Assembly: GCA_002189035.1 (NCBI GenBank)
Contig: NEEC01000012.1
Coordinates: 2,170,001-2,234,000 of the forward strand
Direction: 5' to 3'
From: Utricularia gibba
Taxonomy: Eukaryota; Streptophyta; Magnoliopsida; Lamiales; Lentibulariaceae
DNA length: 64,000 nucleotides
Within the stretch, counting starts at the first letter, position 1. Each line of letters begins with the position of its first letter. A program made the position numbers and the translations under genes. Below are positions 40,001 through 53,100 of this stretch, piece by piece. A model generated the notes under the pieces. That model ran no database searches, was not told the DNA's origin, and was given only the letters and a program-made list of their open reading frames with translations.

Positions 40001-42095
40001 AAGAACATTTTTATGGTCCAGATGCTTCACTAATATTGATAGCAAAAAGTGTGTGTTGTGCCCTGCAAAAGTAATTGTAGATGATCATTTTCTTAAACAA
40101 GACCCATGAACTCAAAAGGGGTTTAAATGGAAACAAACCAGAATTATCCATCAGGAGTTGCATATCTTTCAGAACTTGAAACGCAATCCCAGTTTCAATA
40201 GGCCACTGATTCCCATTGTCGAAGTATCTGAATAAAGATTCTAGAACACGACGCATTGTTGTAGCTTCATTCCCAAGATTAGCCATGTTCTGCAAGCAAA
40301 CCCGAGACCAAAAACATGGACTTTTTGATTCCTCTCTGTTAAAAAATTAGGATCAGGGTTCACCATATGTGCATTTAGATGATATGTAGGTTTCTCAGAA
40401 GAAAAACTTACACGGTCACATTAAGCTGTCCTTTATCATTGACAATGTATCTCCATGAAGGAACCTTTTGTATTTGGTCTGGAACAAACGAAACGTGCCC
40501 CTCAGTTTTCTGAACTTCTTGCAGCCAACGATTCTGATTTTGATCATTGGTTTCCTTAGTTTGGTCTTTATAATTTTCCAAGACCACAAAAACAATCTGT
40601 AAAGATAAGGAGTTGTTTTTTTTTTAAATAAAAAAACAGAGACATTAAAAGAAGAGGACCTTGAAATACACACAGAAACGTGGGCTTACATTATCAAACT
40701 CTGCAGAAATATGAGAAGTTTCACCCATGAACCAAATCTGAAGAAAAGGAACAGAAAGCTTGCTAAAATGCCCTTTCAAAAACAAGAAAAAATAAAACTG
40801 GCCATGCATTGATATCAACAGCTTGAGCACCGTAATCCAACACACTCAAGTACGATGCCAAAAATTTGATGGTTATGTAGCAATAATTGGTGTAAGCTAT
40901 CAAGTATTATGAGGCACATTCAGAAGTAATTTGAGATCACAAACCATAGCAGATAAAGCCTGTAGCCCAGCAGCCTGTAGATCTCCGGCCACTTCAGTTT
41001 CTCCAACTTCTTGTGCAATTTGGCAAAGTTTGGGAATTAACCCTTCTAGGTTAAACATGTAAGTTGCTTCATTCTGAAGTGCATGAAAAAGAAATCACCT
41101 CAATTTTTCGCATGAATACTCATGAGACAATGGAGGCTGCATATGTCGCGAGCATATACGAACATGTATGTATACAAACCTGATTATTTACAAAATCAAA
41201 GAGAGTTTGACATCCCACAATGAGCACTTCATCTTGGCTTGTCTGATCAAGCAAGATATATATGATACTCAATAAACTATTTGCAAATAGAGGCCTGGCA
41301 TGAAAATGATATATATAAGTATTTTGTTAACCAAGTTGACTATGAAATGTATGAGTATTTTCTAGTTTCAGGGCATAATATTGAAAATGTACCTCATTCA
41401 AGACTGTAAGTTTTGTGCTTCATGACAAAATTCCACCAGAAAAATAATATGAAAATGGCATAGAACAATAAAGGGTGCATACATTTGTCCTTTGCACGAC
41501 ACCAACAGCTTTCTATAGATACTTGTAACAATTTTCACAGCTCGGATGTTCTCAACTCTCAATTCTTTGTAGCATCTTTGTTCAAGGGTACTCGTTATCT
41601 GCAATTTCAAGGCATCGAACATTCAGTACTTTAACTTTATCATGTTAACCAAGTTCTAAAACAAAGGTCCCTCATCGTAAAAATCATTCCAAGTCATCAT
41701 TCCATCAACAGCAAACAAGGTGGTGTATGATTTAGAGAGTACAGAAACATACCTACGACACAAACTCTAAGCAAATTGAATCAATACCTTTGGTATGCGC
41801 ATTGGATTTTTTGCTGCATATTCACATAATTTGCCTATTTTACGGTCATTAGGCTCTTCATCCTATACATGGAAACATGGAGAGTAAATAACAGACATAT
41901 CTCTTTCAAGGGTGGTGCAATGCAGAAAAATCGAATCATAAAACTTACTGGCGATCTCGGGAATATCTCCGAAATAAACTTCTTATATCTCTTCACAGGC
42001 TGCCTAGATCTTGTACGTAATGCAGGGCAGAAGAAACACATGGTATCACATGCAGGCAAAACTTGCCTCGATATCACACCCGAAACAACACTCAT
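37077..42095 (-). CDS. EFR3: EFR3-like armadillo protein (SRL2 / EFR3-of-plants family)
   Basis: A long helical-repeat protein of the EFR3 family, spread over about 20 exons. The start at 42095 is followed by MSVVSGVISRQVLPAC and the Cys-rich CDTMCFFCPALRTRSRQPVK. In EFR3 proteins such cysteines are acylated and dock the protein on the plasma membrane, where it anchors the PI4-kinase alpha complex; rice SRL2 is a relative. Further markers are DEEPNDRKIGKLCEYAAKNP, YMFNLEGLIPKLCQIA, RRVLESLFRYFDNGNQW, FHQLLPAMVHPDLETRIGAH and VPSSVCPR. The C terminus SSPYDNFLKAAGC is conserved in the family. Exons that could be checked join in phase, including the small one reading SPCFWSRVCLQ near 40310. Residue length is about 950-1000. 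Enzymatic activity is not expected. Confidence 0.88.
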
Positions 42096-42970
42096 GTTTA
42101 CGTCAGAAATTAAACCCGTCTCGAATCAAGCATCAATATCTAAGTGGTCTCCTCCCCTTCTTTATCTCGGATATGAAAGATCCCTGCAACCGAGGGAGAA
42201 AAAGAAGGGAAAGGAAAGCCCAAGTTCAACGAAATCGCGCACCAACCTACAGAAATGCAAGTTCAATAAAAATCAGCAGCATTTCAAGTATACAATCTAA
42301 CAAACACACCCTGAATCAACACCAATGGATCCAAGGCTACAAAATTCTCATCTTTTACCCATATTTGAACTCCAAGAATGATACAAGACGATCCCATTGT
42401 TCCAAAATACTTCAGATTCTTCAAAAAACAAAACGTTCACAGAGACCCATCATACGGAGCTAAAAGAAAACATACCAAATGCTGAAAATATTCTCTTTTG
42501 GTTAGCTTTCTTTTCACCTGAGGCGGGCAAAGAAGAACGAGGGCGAATACGCTGATAATCCATTAAAGAATTTTAGCCTTCCTCCGATTCTTCGGCCGAA
42601 AACTTCGATGCTCTGTATCTCCCCCGTTTTCCTCCAAAAAAACCATGCAAAAACGCCGCAAATTCCCATTTTTTTTAAAATAGCATTTAATGTCTTCAGC
42701 TTGATGTTTCAAATTTTGGCTAAATTTTTAAATCCAAATTTTTTAAAATTAAAAATAATATATTTAAACAACGGTAAAAACGGAAAACCAACTATTGAAG
42801 ACCCTTGAAGTGAAAGGGACTTCAGATGAAGTCTGAACTACTGTAGTTCAGTAGGGAGCTTCATTGCTGAAAAGGGCAGTTTTTGAATGAACTCTTGCTT
42901 CCAGAACAATTCAAAAGAGTTGGGAATCATCAAACGTCAATGGCGCCACAGCTCTGGAATTCCTGGTGTT
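42096..42970. other. EFR3-like leader, then intergenic DNA
   Basis: Bases 42096-42600 are the probable leader and promoter of the EFR3-like gene (minus), and may include an untranslated exon. Bases 42640-42900 are AT-rich and form the 3' flank of the helicase. Nothing else was seen. Confidence 0.5.
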
Positions 42971-45900
42971 TCAAGCGGCATACTCAGAAGCGCTCAGGTA
43001 CTCACCATGCTCTTCAAAGTAGCCAACTAAGCGCTTCAAGAACTTGTCGCTGCTAACAGTTTCAGTGTCACAGATGAGACAGCACTGCCTCCGTGCTCGA
43101 GTCACCGCAACGTTCATCCTGCGATGATCGCTTAGAAAACCAACCTAAACAAAAGTGGAGCATGTAGTCAGCCACTTCATGTACGGGTGGTTTATAAAAG
43201 TACTCATTCTACATTTCTTTCATACACACTAAGCACAACTTACACATAGGATGGATAGTTTTCTCACACAATCATTTGACAGTGGATATTTTTCAAAATC
43301 ACCCGCTTCATTTACACACTGAATGCATCATTTGTCATTCATGAGGGGTGTAGGTGCATGGTGTTTGTTTATGTACCTCGTTCTTGGAGTTGGACCGGAC
43401 CATGGAGATGATAATGGCTTCCTTCTCACGACCTTGAAACCCATCAACTGTAGATATTTCTACATCACGGAGCTTGTCTTCTTTGCTCCGTAACATCTTC
43501 AGCAGCACAACCTGAAATATGACTAGCATTCGAGTTTGAAGTTGCATAAAGATAAAACCGATATACAGATTTATTAATCCAGGGCTTGCCTGTGCTGCAT
43601 AAGGAGCTATAATTCCTATACTGGAAGCTGGGACTGCACTTTCGATCAGTCTCCTTGCATGTCCAATGGCCACAGAAGCTTCACCTTCGTTTAATGTACT
43701 CTCTTCTTCGTCCTTCTTCTCTTCCATGTCACAGCTGATATGAAGATCAGTTTCGTAGTATTTCTAACTACACATTGGTGACTCAAGATTTTGAATAGTA
43801 AGAGGTCAAATAATAGAAGCTATACCCAGCTGTGTCAATGAGAAGGAGCGTTGGTTCTGTTGAAGATGACTGTCTGACATCATCCATATCATACAAAGTA
43901 TGTTCGGCAACACTTGAATGAGCTTGCATCTGTTGTCATACCATAGAAACACAAGCGGATACGACAGGCTCCAGTAAGGTGACAGCAACAGAACAACCAA
44001 TAGTTTTTAACCCAAGAAAATATTCAAAATTTAAATTTATGGATACGTGATTTAACAACTTCACGTAAGTACCTTTCCAAAATAGAACTCTTGAGATGAC
44101 CAATCCATGATAAGTTTGTGCATACGATACTGAACAGTGAGCATGGACTTCATGTCATCACCATATAAATCAGCAAGACGCTCAAAGAGGGTTCTTCCCA
44201 ATCCTTTTTTCTCTGCTTCAACACTTTGAATAGTCGGTGGCAGCTGAAGATGATCACCAGCTAATATGCATCTAGATCCCTATATAAAGATTAGCAAAAA
44301 GATCCTTAGGGTAAACCATTTAGATGTTAGGGGCAGAAAAAAAAATCATTTTACATAAAAGGGAAATATTTACAACGTCTTACAACTGTATTAACCTTCT
44401 TATAATAATTTATTTATAAAAAAATTATGCATTCTGATAAACTTGCTGCAGAATTCTAATACTACCTTCAAAATTGCAATCCAGCATGCAATTTCTAATG
44501 CCTGGGCAGCTTCATCTATAATAACCAAATCAAATGAGAAGCCATCCAATTTCTTTGACAATGCACCGGTCAATGTTGTTAATACAACATCTGCATTTTT
44601 AATTACATCAGTCACAGCCAGCTGCTGCCTTTTCCTCTCTTCTTTTGCTAAAATCCTCAGCTCCTTTCTAATACCACTTTTAGTGTTTCTATCTTTCACT
44701 TTTAAAAGTTGGGAATTTAAAACCTGTAAAAATTCAAGGAGTTGACACAATGAGCTAGGACCAGATAAATTCAAACGATACTAAGAAACACATGGGCATG
44801 ATATGCATAACTGACGGGCGGATGGGGGGAGATTCCACTAATTTCATCAAGACTAAAAGTTTGAGAACAACAGACCTTCATCTCTTTTCGAATGTCATTT
44901 GCAAGAGCACTGTTGTCTCCACGCAGAACCTACATGATAGCCAAAGACAATGTCATGCATCTAAGTATCATCCCTTAACACATGAAAATTTCTCACTACA
45001 ACAGAAATTATGTAAATCAAAGTAGACTAGGCAATGATGGGCTACAAGAAATTAAATATTCCATAAGAAGAAATAGCGGAAGCACCTGCGCATCCAAAGC
45101 AGTGTCCAGCACTTGAGGAAGCAAGCGTGCAGGATGGCCTACTCTAACCAACTTAACCCTATTGCAGATCAGTAAAGCAATTGAGCAGCTTCAAAAGAAA
45201 GAAAATCTAAAGAAATATCAGGACCAACACCTACTTTTTCAAACACCTTTTACTCGGATTAGAGATAAGCTACACACAATATTTAGTTATTGTGTCCATA
45301 GGCTCAAATTTGGAATTGTAGGACAGGAAAATCCCATACCTGTGAAGAGCAAGTCTCTCCACAATGTTATCGACAGCAATATTAGAGGCAGCACAAGCAA
45401 GGATTTTTGATCCACGCTTCACTTCTTGCAAGATAATTTCCACAACAGTGGTAGTCTTCCCAGTTCCAGGAGGTCCATGCAGCAAAAATATGTCCTTGGA
45501 CGATAGAGCCCTTGAAATAGCAGCTTTCTTCAAATATACAAATTCAATACATACTTTTGATATCAAGATTATTGTGGTAGAGTATCTAGGGAGGAAAAAA
45601 AATTGGAACTGGTTCCTAAATTTTTCCAAGAGAAAATACATAGGACAAGCCATATTCAAAAGCAATATGGTCCCTATTTCTCCACTCCACACCTAGTGTT
45701 GTTCCAAAAATTTGAATTGAGCAACGGGAAACAATCTAAGGTTTTTTGAAAGGTCCTAGCAGTCTAATGCTGGGCTTCAGCATGATTATGCGATTTGAGT
45801 CTATTATCTCAAAATCTGCTAAGCTGCTTTAAATGGATACAAGTAGCATACGTTCTCGAGAAAAGAGTAATCAGACCTGTGACTCATCCAGTTTTTGATT

Positions 45901-47159
45901 TATGGGACTAAATTTGACTTCCTTCTTTGCCACTCGTAGTGGCATCTCACCAAATAAGATAGGGATAAGGTCCGCTGCAGGACCCTTCTGTATACCCTTA
46001 CTCAGCTGCGACAGCGTTTCTTTCATCCTATTATACGTGATCTGAAATCAGTCAGAAACTTGAAATTTCTGAGTGTTCAAAGGAAAATTAGAAACAAAAA
46101 CTGCAATGATTGTCAGGCATGCCATACTAAGAAGCAATATAAAGAGTTATTCAATCATTTCATTTTTTTGGTTTATAAACAATCATAAATGAATTACAAT
46201 ATATTTAATTGGGGTATCTAGTGCTCATGTGCTGTGATCCAACATAGAACCATGACAATGTCTACTACAATTTTAGAGGTATCCATGCAGTACCTCATTT
46301 GCCACTTTTTCTAGGCGTATTGGGGAATTGAGGCCCTCTTCTGGGATATCATCAAAAGCAACAGTAACGGAAGAATCCTGAAAATGAGAAGAAAAGCAAC
46401 AGGGGAGTTAAAAAACCATGTTCAAAAAACCATGTGTGAAAGATTAATGCTGTCATATTTCCCATCACCTTGATTCGGTAGACAATGCCCTGTCCTAGAG
46501 GAGGAGATCCGCAATCAGCTTTGTTTAATCTTAGTACCACCACATCATGAATTCCAAACTGTTTGAGTTGAGAATGTTTAACATTTGGTAGTCCAACAGG
46601 CGACAACTCATAAATATATTCACAAGGTGACTACCTTGTGAGGAGGTAGCACATCCCCCTTATTTGATTGAAACTCAAGAATAGACTTTCCCATCAGCCC
46701 TGTCTACAGGAAGCACATTCAGAAAGATGAGCTCACCCAAATGACAACACCGTCCAAAGCTGGATACTACCTGAGCATCCACACACTTCAAATTAAAGAT
46801 GATCGACCCCTTATTCTGCGCACTTTCCAAACTCCGTGAAGCCCCCGTGGCCAAGGAAATAGAAATCTCCGCTTCCTGGTCCACTTCCACATTTAAATCA
46901 TGTGCAAAAAAAAAAACACTAGTCACAAAAAAAAACATATCCACCAATAGATCAACAAAAATGTCTTTGTACTTCAAATAACCCCAAAACAAAAACCGTC
47001 ATACGCATTGGAGAGAGCATACATCCACATTCTTTTGCATGTTAGATGAAAATTGAATACCTTTTCCATATCGATTAGAGGAGCCATGGTGGAGACGAAC
47101 TCTTCGACGGTAATTTTCTTACACGGAGACTTCATTGTTGAATTCCTCGCCTTCTCCAT
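42971..47159 (-). CDS. IGHMBP2: SF1 helicase, IGHMBP2/SMUBP-2-like
   Basis: An Upf1-like superfamily-1 RNA/DNA helicase, matching from memory Arabidopsis At2g03270 (about 640 aa). Fifteen exons were followed and join in phase. In order: an N-terminal segment ([14 protein letters not shown]), the 1B-type beta-barrel region ([16 protein letters not shown]), Walker [11 protein letters not shown] with SSKDIFLL before it (45270-45692), motif Ia [16 protein letters not shown], motif II DEAAQA, motif [12 protein letters not shown], motif IV QYRMH, motif [15 protein letters not shown] and motif [10 protein letters not shown]. The C terminus is [14 protein letters not shown]. The first conserved in-frame ATG is at 47159. 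Intron 13 uses a GC donor. It acts as a 5'-3' helicase in translation or nucleic-acid maintenance. No R3H or zinc-finger tail, unlike animal IGHMBP2; the plant family lacks these. Confidence 0.93.
43512..43589 (-). other. Non-canonical GC-AG intron of the helicase gene
   Basis: The exon ending GCTGCACAG is followed by GCAAGC, a match to the standard GC-donor consensus. The acceptor is TTTCAG. It is 78 bp, and joining PYAAQ to VVLLKML in frame needs exactly this donor. Confidence 0.8.
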
Positions 47160-48183
47160 GGCACCAGTGGAGCTCTCGTATCTTTCCTCAGCCTCACGCT
47201 TCACAAGCTCTGTAATTTGTCTTCATGGCTTGGGCCTGCTCGCTATAGCGTCAACGAGCCGACGTTGAGCCCATGGAGGCCCAACCACCGACAAATTCTC
47301 ACACTAAATTCCCATTAAATTTCAATTTTTTTTTAAAAAAAAGCATGTAAGTTTAATGGATTCAAGTCAGGGAATAATGTTAATAATTGAATTGAATTTA
47401 ATAAATTTTTAATTATATTTTAATTTTTTTAAAAAAAAATTAAACAGATGTAATCCATTTTTAAATTTAACATGAGTTTACATTAAATCTCATTTAACCT
47501 TAAGATCTGTTTGGTATTGTTTCAAAAAACAATTTCAAAAAATTGATTTTAAAAGTGATTTAGTTTTTTTTTAAAACAGTAGTACCCCAACTTCTAAAAA
47601 AATTGAACCACTTCATTATTTCAACTTCATGTGAAGCAGAACCAACATGTGTTTTGTCTAAGAATTGTTTCTAGAATTACTTTTACTAAAATAGAAGTCG
47701 TACCAAACAGACTCTTAGACTAAACCTTTGATTTTAAAACATCGGATCAAAGTTTTGGCTTCTTATTTAACTTTTGATAAAATAATATTATAATATAAAA
47801 AAACTATGTAAATGCATCATATTTTCTACTTTCTAGTAATTATTATTTAAATTATATCTTTTTATTTCAAACATTTTAAATTCCATAAATCTTGAAAAAG
47901 CATATTCCAAACACAGGCCGTTACTTGTGCTTCTTTTGCAAAAATCATTAACCTGGAGGACCGGCCCGTAATTTTTATTCCTCAAGCTACCAGCGAAGAG
48001 GATAAGACAGAGCTCATGAAACTGAATAACGAACCTCAGAAAGGATAAACAGCGTACAAAGATCTCCCCAAGTTCCTTCCCACGACACCAACCATAAACC
48101 ACAGACGACATCTCGACCCCGTGTCGATAACCGCGACGACGACGGAGGAGGAGCCGCCGGAGAAGGGCTGCTGCAATGCTTGT
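47160..48183. other. Helicase promoter and MCTP 3' flank
   Basis: Bases 47160-47300 are the helicase leader and promoter. Bases 47300-47850 are AT-rich with no gene. Bases 47900-48183 are the 3' UTR of the MCTP gene. Nothing else was seen. Confidence 0.55.
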
Positions 48184-50501
48184 TCACAGCATGCAGTCGG
48201 TCCTTGCCGGCAGCCTCCGGAAGAAGTTGAGCGGCACTGAGGGGAGCTTGTGCCGGAACCTGGGGTGCCTCAACACGTAGAAGCCCGTGATAAGGGCGAC
48301 CACCTGGAAAGGTGTCACGTACAGAACGATAGCAGCAACCAAGCAGAAGATAACGAACAGGGCTGTGGCTCTGGGGTCTCTCCAGCTCAGGAGGGACTGG
48401 AGCCTCTCCCCTTGTGTCGCCAAGTCGCCAACCACCGTCTGGATCCGACCTGCGATGCTTCGTAAACGATCGTACCTCATTCTCACGATGTCCGCCGGGC
48501 GGGAGGTCGGGAAGGTGTCGAACTCCTCGTCGAGTTCGTCGGGATGAGCATTGTCTGCACAAGAAAGACGGGTATCCATGTGGGGTGGGTGTCTTGGCCT
48601 CCACCGGTAGTACCAAACTCCGATCAGGAACAAGTACAGGAAGATGGTGGGTAGGATCAGTTCAGGATACAGCACCAGAATGATGAACAGGATGTGAATG
48701 AGCACCGTGGTGATTGGATTCTTCCAATGGCAAATCTGATCAAACCATTTCCCTATAGCAATCAGGCCGCCGAGAACGCCCATGATCCTGAAGAAGTTCG
48801 CTTTGCTGCGCCTCATACTCCACATATGAGAACTGACATCAAGCATATACTCCACCACCTCCTTCCTTAACGGCGGCTCCGCCCGGCTCAGCCTCAACGA
48901 GACGATCTGAGTGGCCTGGTGCCTCAGATTGTCGAGCTGAGTGATGGTCAGAGGATGGATGTAGTGCATTTTGGGCAACAAGGGTTGAGAGTACATATGC
49001 ATCATGTTCACCAAGGACGAACAGGTGAATCGGACAGCCAAGTGAATCTCTCCCATCTTCTTAACTCCAGAATTGTGCAAGACCAGAAGAGGATAAGAAT
49101 GAGTGTACACACGATCTGTTTCTAGAGTTGAAAGGCGAATCCTCACCTTCCCGATTCTCGAATCCCTCCCAGATTTATCTCCAGGATGCAGATGACCGTT
49201 ATCGAATACCCCAACAGTCACAACAGTGCAAGGATCATAAACCTCCCAAGTGTATTGCTCGTTCCACTTTGGAGCAAAGCTGTCGATGATTGTTCGAGTT
49301 CTGACCCACTTTTGCCCATACTTTGCAACACAGTAAGCATCGGTAGTCGCTCGGCCGTCTTTCGATTTCATCGGAGAGAGTCCATGAGCATTCAGAATCC
49401 CCAACTCCAGAATCCCAATACTGGATTTCCATAGCACCTTCGCTGTTGGCCTGAGATCGCTGCTGTAGTGAGTTGACTCATCTAGGACATGGTAGCCACC
49501 TTCCAGACAAATTCTCATATGAATCTTGCTGGCGAACTTCACTTCCCTTTTCTTCTCACCTTCAACAATGACATGCTTCTCAAGATTATACCATCTTGAT
49601 CCCACAGGCTTGTGATCCAGCCTCCTATCGATGTACTGCAAAGGAATCCCACACATCCCCAGAACTTCATCCTTGTTGGGCGCAACACGATCTTCAACAC
49701 TTAAAATGAGGGCATCCTCGAAAGGCTCAGCAGCCACGAACATCAGATCCTCGTTCCACATAGGATTTATAGACTTGTTCATAGAAACTCTTGTCCTCAA
49801 TGCCTGGTTTCCCAGTATGGCCTTTACATACACTTCTGGAAACCGGCCCTTGTCGTTTGGTATCAGATCCTGAGCTTCAATCACATTCACCCTCAGATAC
49901 CAGAGCTTGGGTGATAAATAGACTTTCGATCGTATGTTTGCGACACCATCGGCACCGCTAACAGCAGCAGCATCAGAATGCCACGCCTCTGGAAATGCCT
50001 CATCAGCTTGTGTTCCCATCCACACTGCCAACATGAGCTCTCCTTTCGCCTTATCATTCTTCCGGTCCTCCAAACGATACCACTGAGGCGCCAAGGGACT
50101 GTCAGGAGGAACCCTTTTCGGGATCTCGTTCAAGTCAAAGAGAACTCTACCAACAAAGTCATCCTTAACAACATCTTTGTCCTTGACTGTTACTTCAAGA
50201 ACGGATGCCTGAATCCGGTCTTTTGAGAAGGCAAATACCTGATTCCATTCCGGGTTCGACTTTTTCTCAAAATGGCGTGTTAATCCCCTGTAGTTTCCCA
50301 GCCTGATCTCAACATATGGATCAAGGCTACCCGTGACATCCTTTCCAGGCAAATCCTTGGCCTTCACAACCCGGACATAAAGATACTGCATTTGCTCAAC
50401 AAGATCATAAGTGCTAGTGAGTTTATCTCCGGTGACCTTTCCACCGCCGAGGCGGGGATTGGTTTCCTTCAATGCAAAATCTTCTAGAGGGGTCTCTGCA
50501 T
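48184..50501 (-). CDS. MCTP4: MCTP/FTIP multi-C2 transmembrane tether, frameshifted at its first codons
   Basis: An ER-plasma membrane tether of the MCTP family, concentrated at plasmodesmata; FTIP members help move FT/STM proteins. The coding region is a single intronless exon. Three C2 domains lie at about residues 28-130 (YLYVRVVKAKDLPGKDVTGS), 190-300 and 350-460 (FDNGHLHPGDK). The conserved PRT_C transmembrane region follows (PITTVLIHILFIILVLYPE and FVIFCLVAAIVLYVTPFQ), ending NFFRRLPARTDCML. Family members start MQRP..EDF..KET. Here that ATG lies at 50499-50501, but the reading frame breaks at a C4 run (50489-50492) and stops at TAG 50484-50486. The intact frame opens at 50489 without an ATG until 50391 (Met28). 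So either one C is missing in the assembly or the protein starts at 50391, which still includes all of C2A. Closest recalled match is MCTP4 (At1g51570). Confidence 0.93.
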
Positions 50502-50521
50502 TTCCTCAAGTTCTTTAGAAT

Positions 50522-51602
50522 CTGCAAAGCACAAAAGAAAAAAGCATAATGTGATTTCTAGAGCACTCAGAGAACACTGTTTAGGGTCATTGTCAGCTAT
50601 GCAAGAAAACAGATGCGATATGCAGAAAACCAGCAGCAAACAAAAAAGACACTGAAATGGCAGGAAAGCGATGCATAACCTTATTTTATTTATGTATAAA
50701 TAGACTGATGAAGAAAGCTAGCGAAATCCAGAACCTCAAGTCAACGGAGCATCCAGAATCTGATGAGCAAACGCACGAATCATCCAAAGATCACATCAGG
50801 AGCCAGATATTAAAAAAAGGAAAAAAGAATCGCGCAGTCAAAATCAGGGAAAAACAAGTAAGAAAGCACTAGTGGAAGAATCTAACATTTCAAACCATAA
50901 AAGACTTGGAACTTCTAAAACCAGAAGTAAACCCTGAAGGCGAACAAACAGATGGAACTTGAAATTAAACCGGCGGTGAGGTCCCGAAGAAGACAAACGA
51001 AATTTAGGACTCTGGGATATACTTTCTTGCAAGCCCGAAAAAAAAAAATCACAGGCTCGGATCTGCGCACAGGAGCACGGAGAACACAGACAGAAAAGAT
51101 ACACGAAAGCAAAATAGCACAAGAGTAAAAATATCAGTAACTTGAAATGTGGGAAGGGAATGCATCAGAACCTACTACAAAACCAGAGTAAATTTCCACC
51201 GCCTCGGATCTGAACACAGAAACCCAGAAAACCAGATAAAGAAGAAGAATACAAGAGGCAGAAAGAATTAACTACCCGACAAATTTCACGAATACAGAGA
51301 AACAAACACGTTATGGAAAAGCTTAATCGACGTCCCATTCCAATCAATCCCGTACACAAATCATGGAAAACTCATCCTACCAAGGAAAACTGCGATCTTT
51401 GAACAGAAAAGACGACCAAAAACAAAAAGAAACAGCAATGCAGTTGGTAAAGCAATCGGAGAAGCCAACTTGACAATTTCTCATCTCCTACATCTCGGAC
51501 AATTTCATTTTCTCAGTCGAGGGAGAAGAAAAGAGGTGTGATGTTGTTCCTCCATGAAGAAAGTTGAGTGCTTTAAGCAAAGGTAGATGACTATGAATAT
51601 AC
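50522..51602 (-). other. 5' UTR intron of the MCTP gene
   Basis: Acceptor CTTTGCAG at 50522, just upstream of the start codons. A donor (CGCAAG followed by GTATAT) at 51602. The leader exon lies at about 51603-51745. Long leader introns upstream of an intronless coding exon are typical of FTIP/MCTP genes (recalled). Inferred from splice signals only. Confidence 0.5.
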
Positions 51603-51773
51603 CTTGCGGGCTTACTTCACCCACGAAAATGTTCTCCTAGAGAGCGAATGCCAGAACTCACTCCAGCGAGAAAAGAAGGGGGTAAAAGAAAAAACAGTGA
51701 AGTGTGAGAGAATGAGAAAAGGAGAGAAAGGGATTTGTGGCTTTTTGAATCCACTCCAGTATAAAGAAAAAGC

Positions 51774-51780
51774 TATATAA
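51774..51780 (-). promoter_or_regulatory. TATA box of the MCTP gene
   Basis: TTATATAG on the minus strand, about 30-35 bases before the expected transcription start at about 51745, upstream of the leader exon. Consensus and position only. Confidence 0.4.
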
Positions 51781-53100
51781 CACGAAGCGTGGGAGCAAGA
51801 AACAAGACAATTCTTCCTTCAATTAATTCCACCACCCAATCTCCCAAAACACTCATATTTACTCTCTATAATTTCCCTAATCTCCCATGAGAGGAAAAAC
51901 AATGGTGGGGGTCGGCGAAATGACAGTGAAACATACAAAAGATTTTTGCTTCACCAAAATCACCTATACCCCACGTTCCCCTGCGTTGTTTCTGCTACTC
52001 TCTCTTTTACACGTCGCAGCTTTTGCAACCTTTGACCGCCGGTGTGCCGGAAAAATTCTCCGGGGAGGGTGAATATCAGACAAATCAAAAGTAAAAAGCT
52101 GTCTTTAATTACGATTCCGCACATGCTGACATTTTTCTTTAAATTCATGAAGACGAACATTTCAACCATCCAGCCTTGATCGATCCTTCTTCAATGCAGT
52201 AAATGGTGCTCAATTTTTAAGTACCAATTAATGCCACTCCAAAAGTCAAATTTTTAATTTCTCAGGTTCACTTTAAATTGTTTTATTGCAAAAAAAAAGA
52301 CACAAATTCATCTTAATTAATTTTCTTACTAAATGCATCTAAACTGTAGCGTTTTGTTTGATTTATGGGATTATATGAGTTTAAAAGTAGGATCATAAAT
52401 TATAAGATGTTTAGTTGATAGTTTTAAATAAATTTGAGATTATATGAGTTTTTGTATTCACATGTACATAAGTTTATTTAAAATCACATTCTTCATTTAA
52501 TTTATTGAAAACCACTTAATCCAATTTCTAGTCCCAATAACTAAAACTAATTAAAAAATTAATTTCAATATATCAAGTTTATTTTAACCTAAAAAAATTA
52601 AACTTATCTTATCTCATTCCCATGAATGAAAAACTAGGTAAGAATTTGATTTTGATCAATAGTAAAAAAATTAAAATAAATTAAGTTACTTTTTCACCCA
52701 CTTTTACAGAAGTATGCTATTTTAGGAAAACAATTCAAATTTTTGGCCAATAATAAATTAGCTTGTTATAAAATACAAATTTCCAATTAAAAAAAAAGAC
52801 TAATTTAGAATACCGCGCGAAGTGGGGCCCACTCATTCGGCAAATTTAAATATATAATAAATTGTTTCAATTAATAAATTTTTACCAAACGTTATGTCAA
52901 AACATTTATGGAAGCTTTAGAATCTATAAAAACAAAAGGCCTGGACTTGAATTTCACGTATATTTTAAAATGCTTCGGTTATTGCGAAATAATTTCCTTT
53001 TTAATTTTAAATAACTATTTTTAAATAAAAAATAGTTTTTGGATATCATTATTATTTATCACATCAAAAATAATGTCAGTTTGGGAAAAAAACAAAAATA
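51781..53100. other. Promoter of MCTP and AT-rich intergenic DNA
   Basis: Bases 51781-52100 are the promoter, including moderately GC-rich DNA. Bases 52200-53100 are very AT-rich with no gene, repeat family or transposon signature recognised. Confidence 0.55.

Noticed and set aside
47200-47204. A start for the helicase at 47204
   Set aside because: That codon is GTG; the first in-frame ATG is 47159 and matches the family start region.
48014-48616. A 200-codon minus-strand frame overlapping the MCTP C terminus
   Set aside because: It is a shifted reading of the MCTP coding region; only the MCTP frame matches a family.
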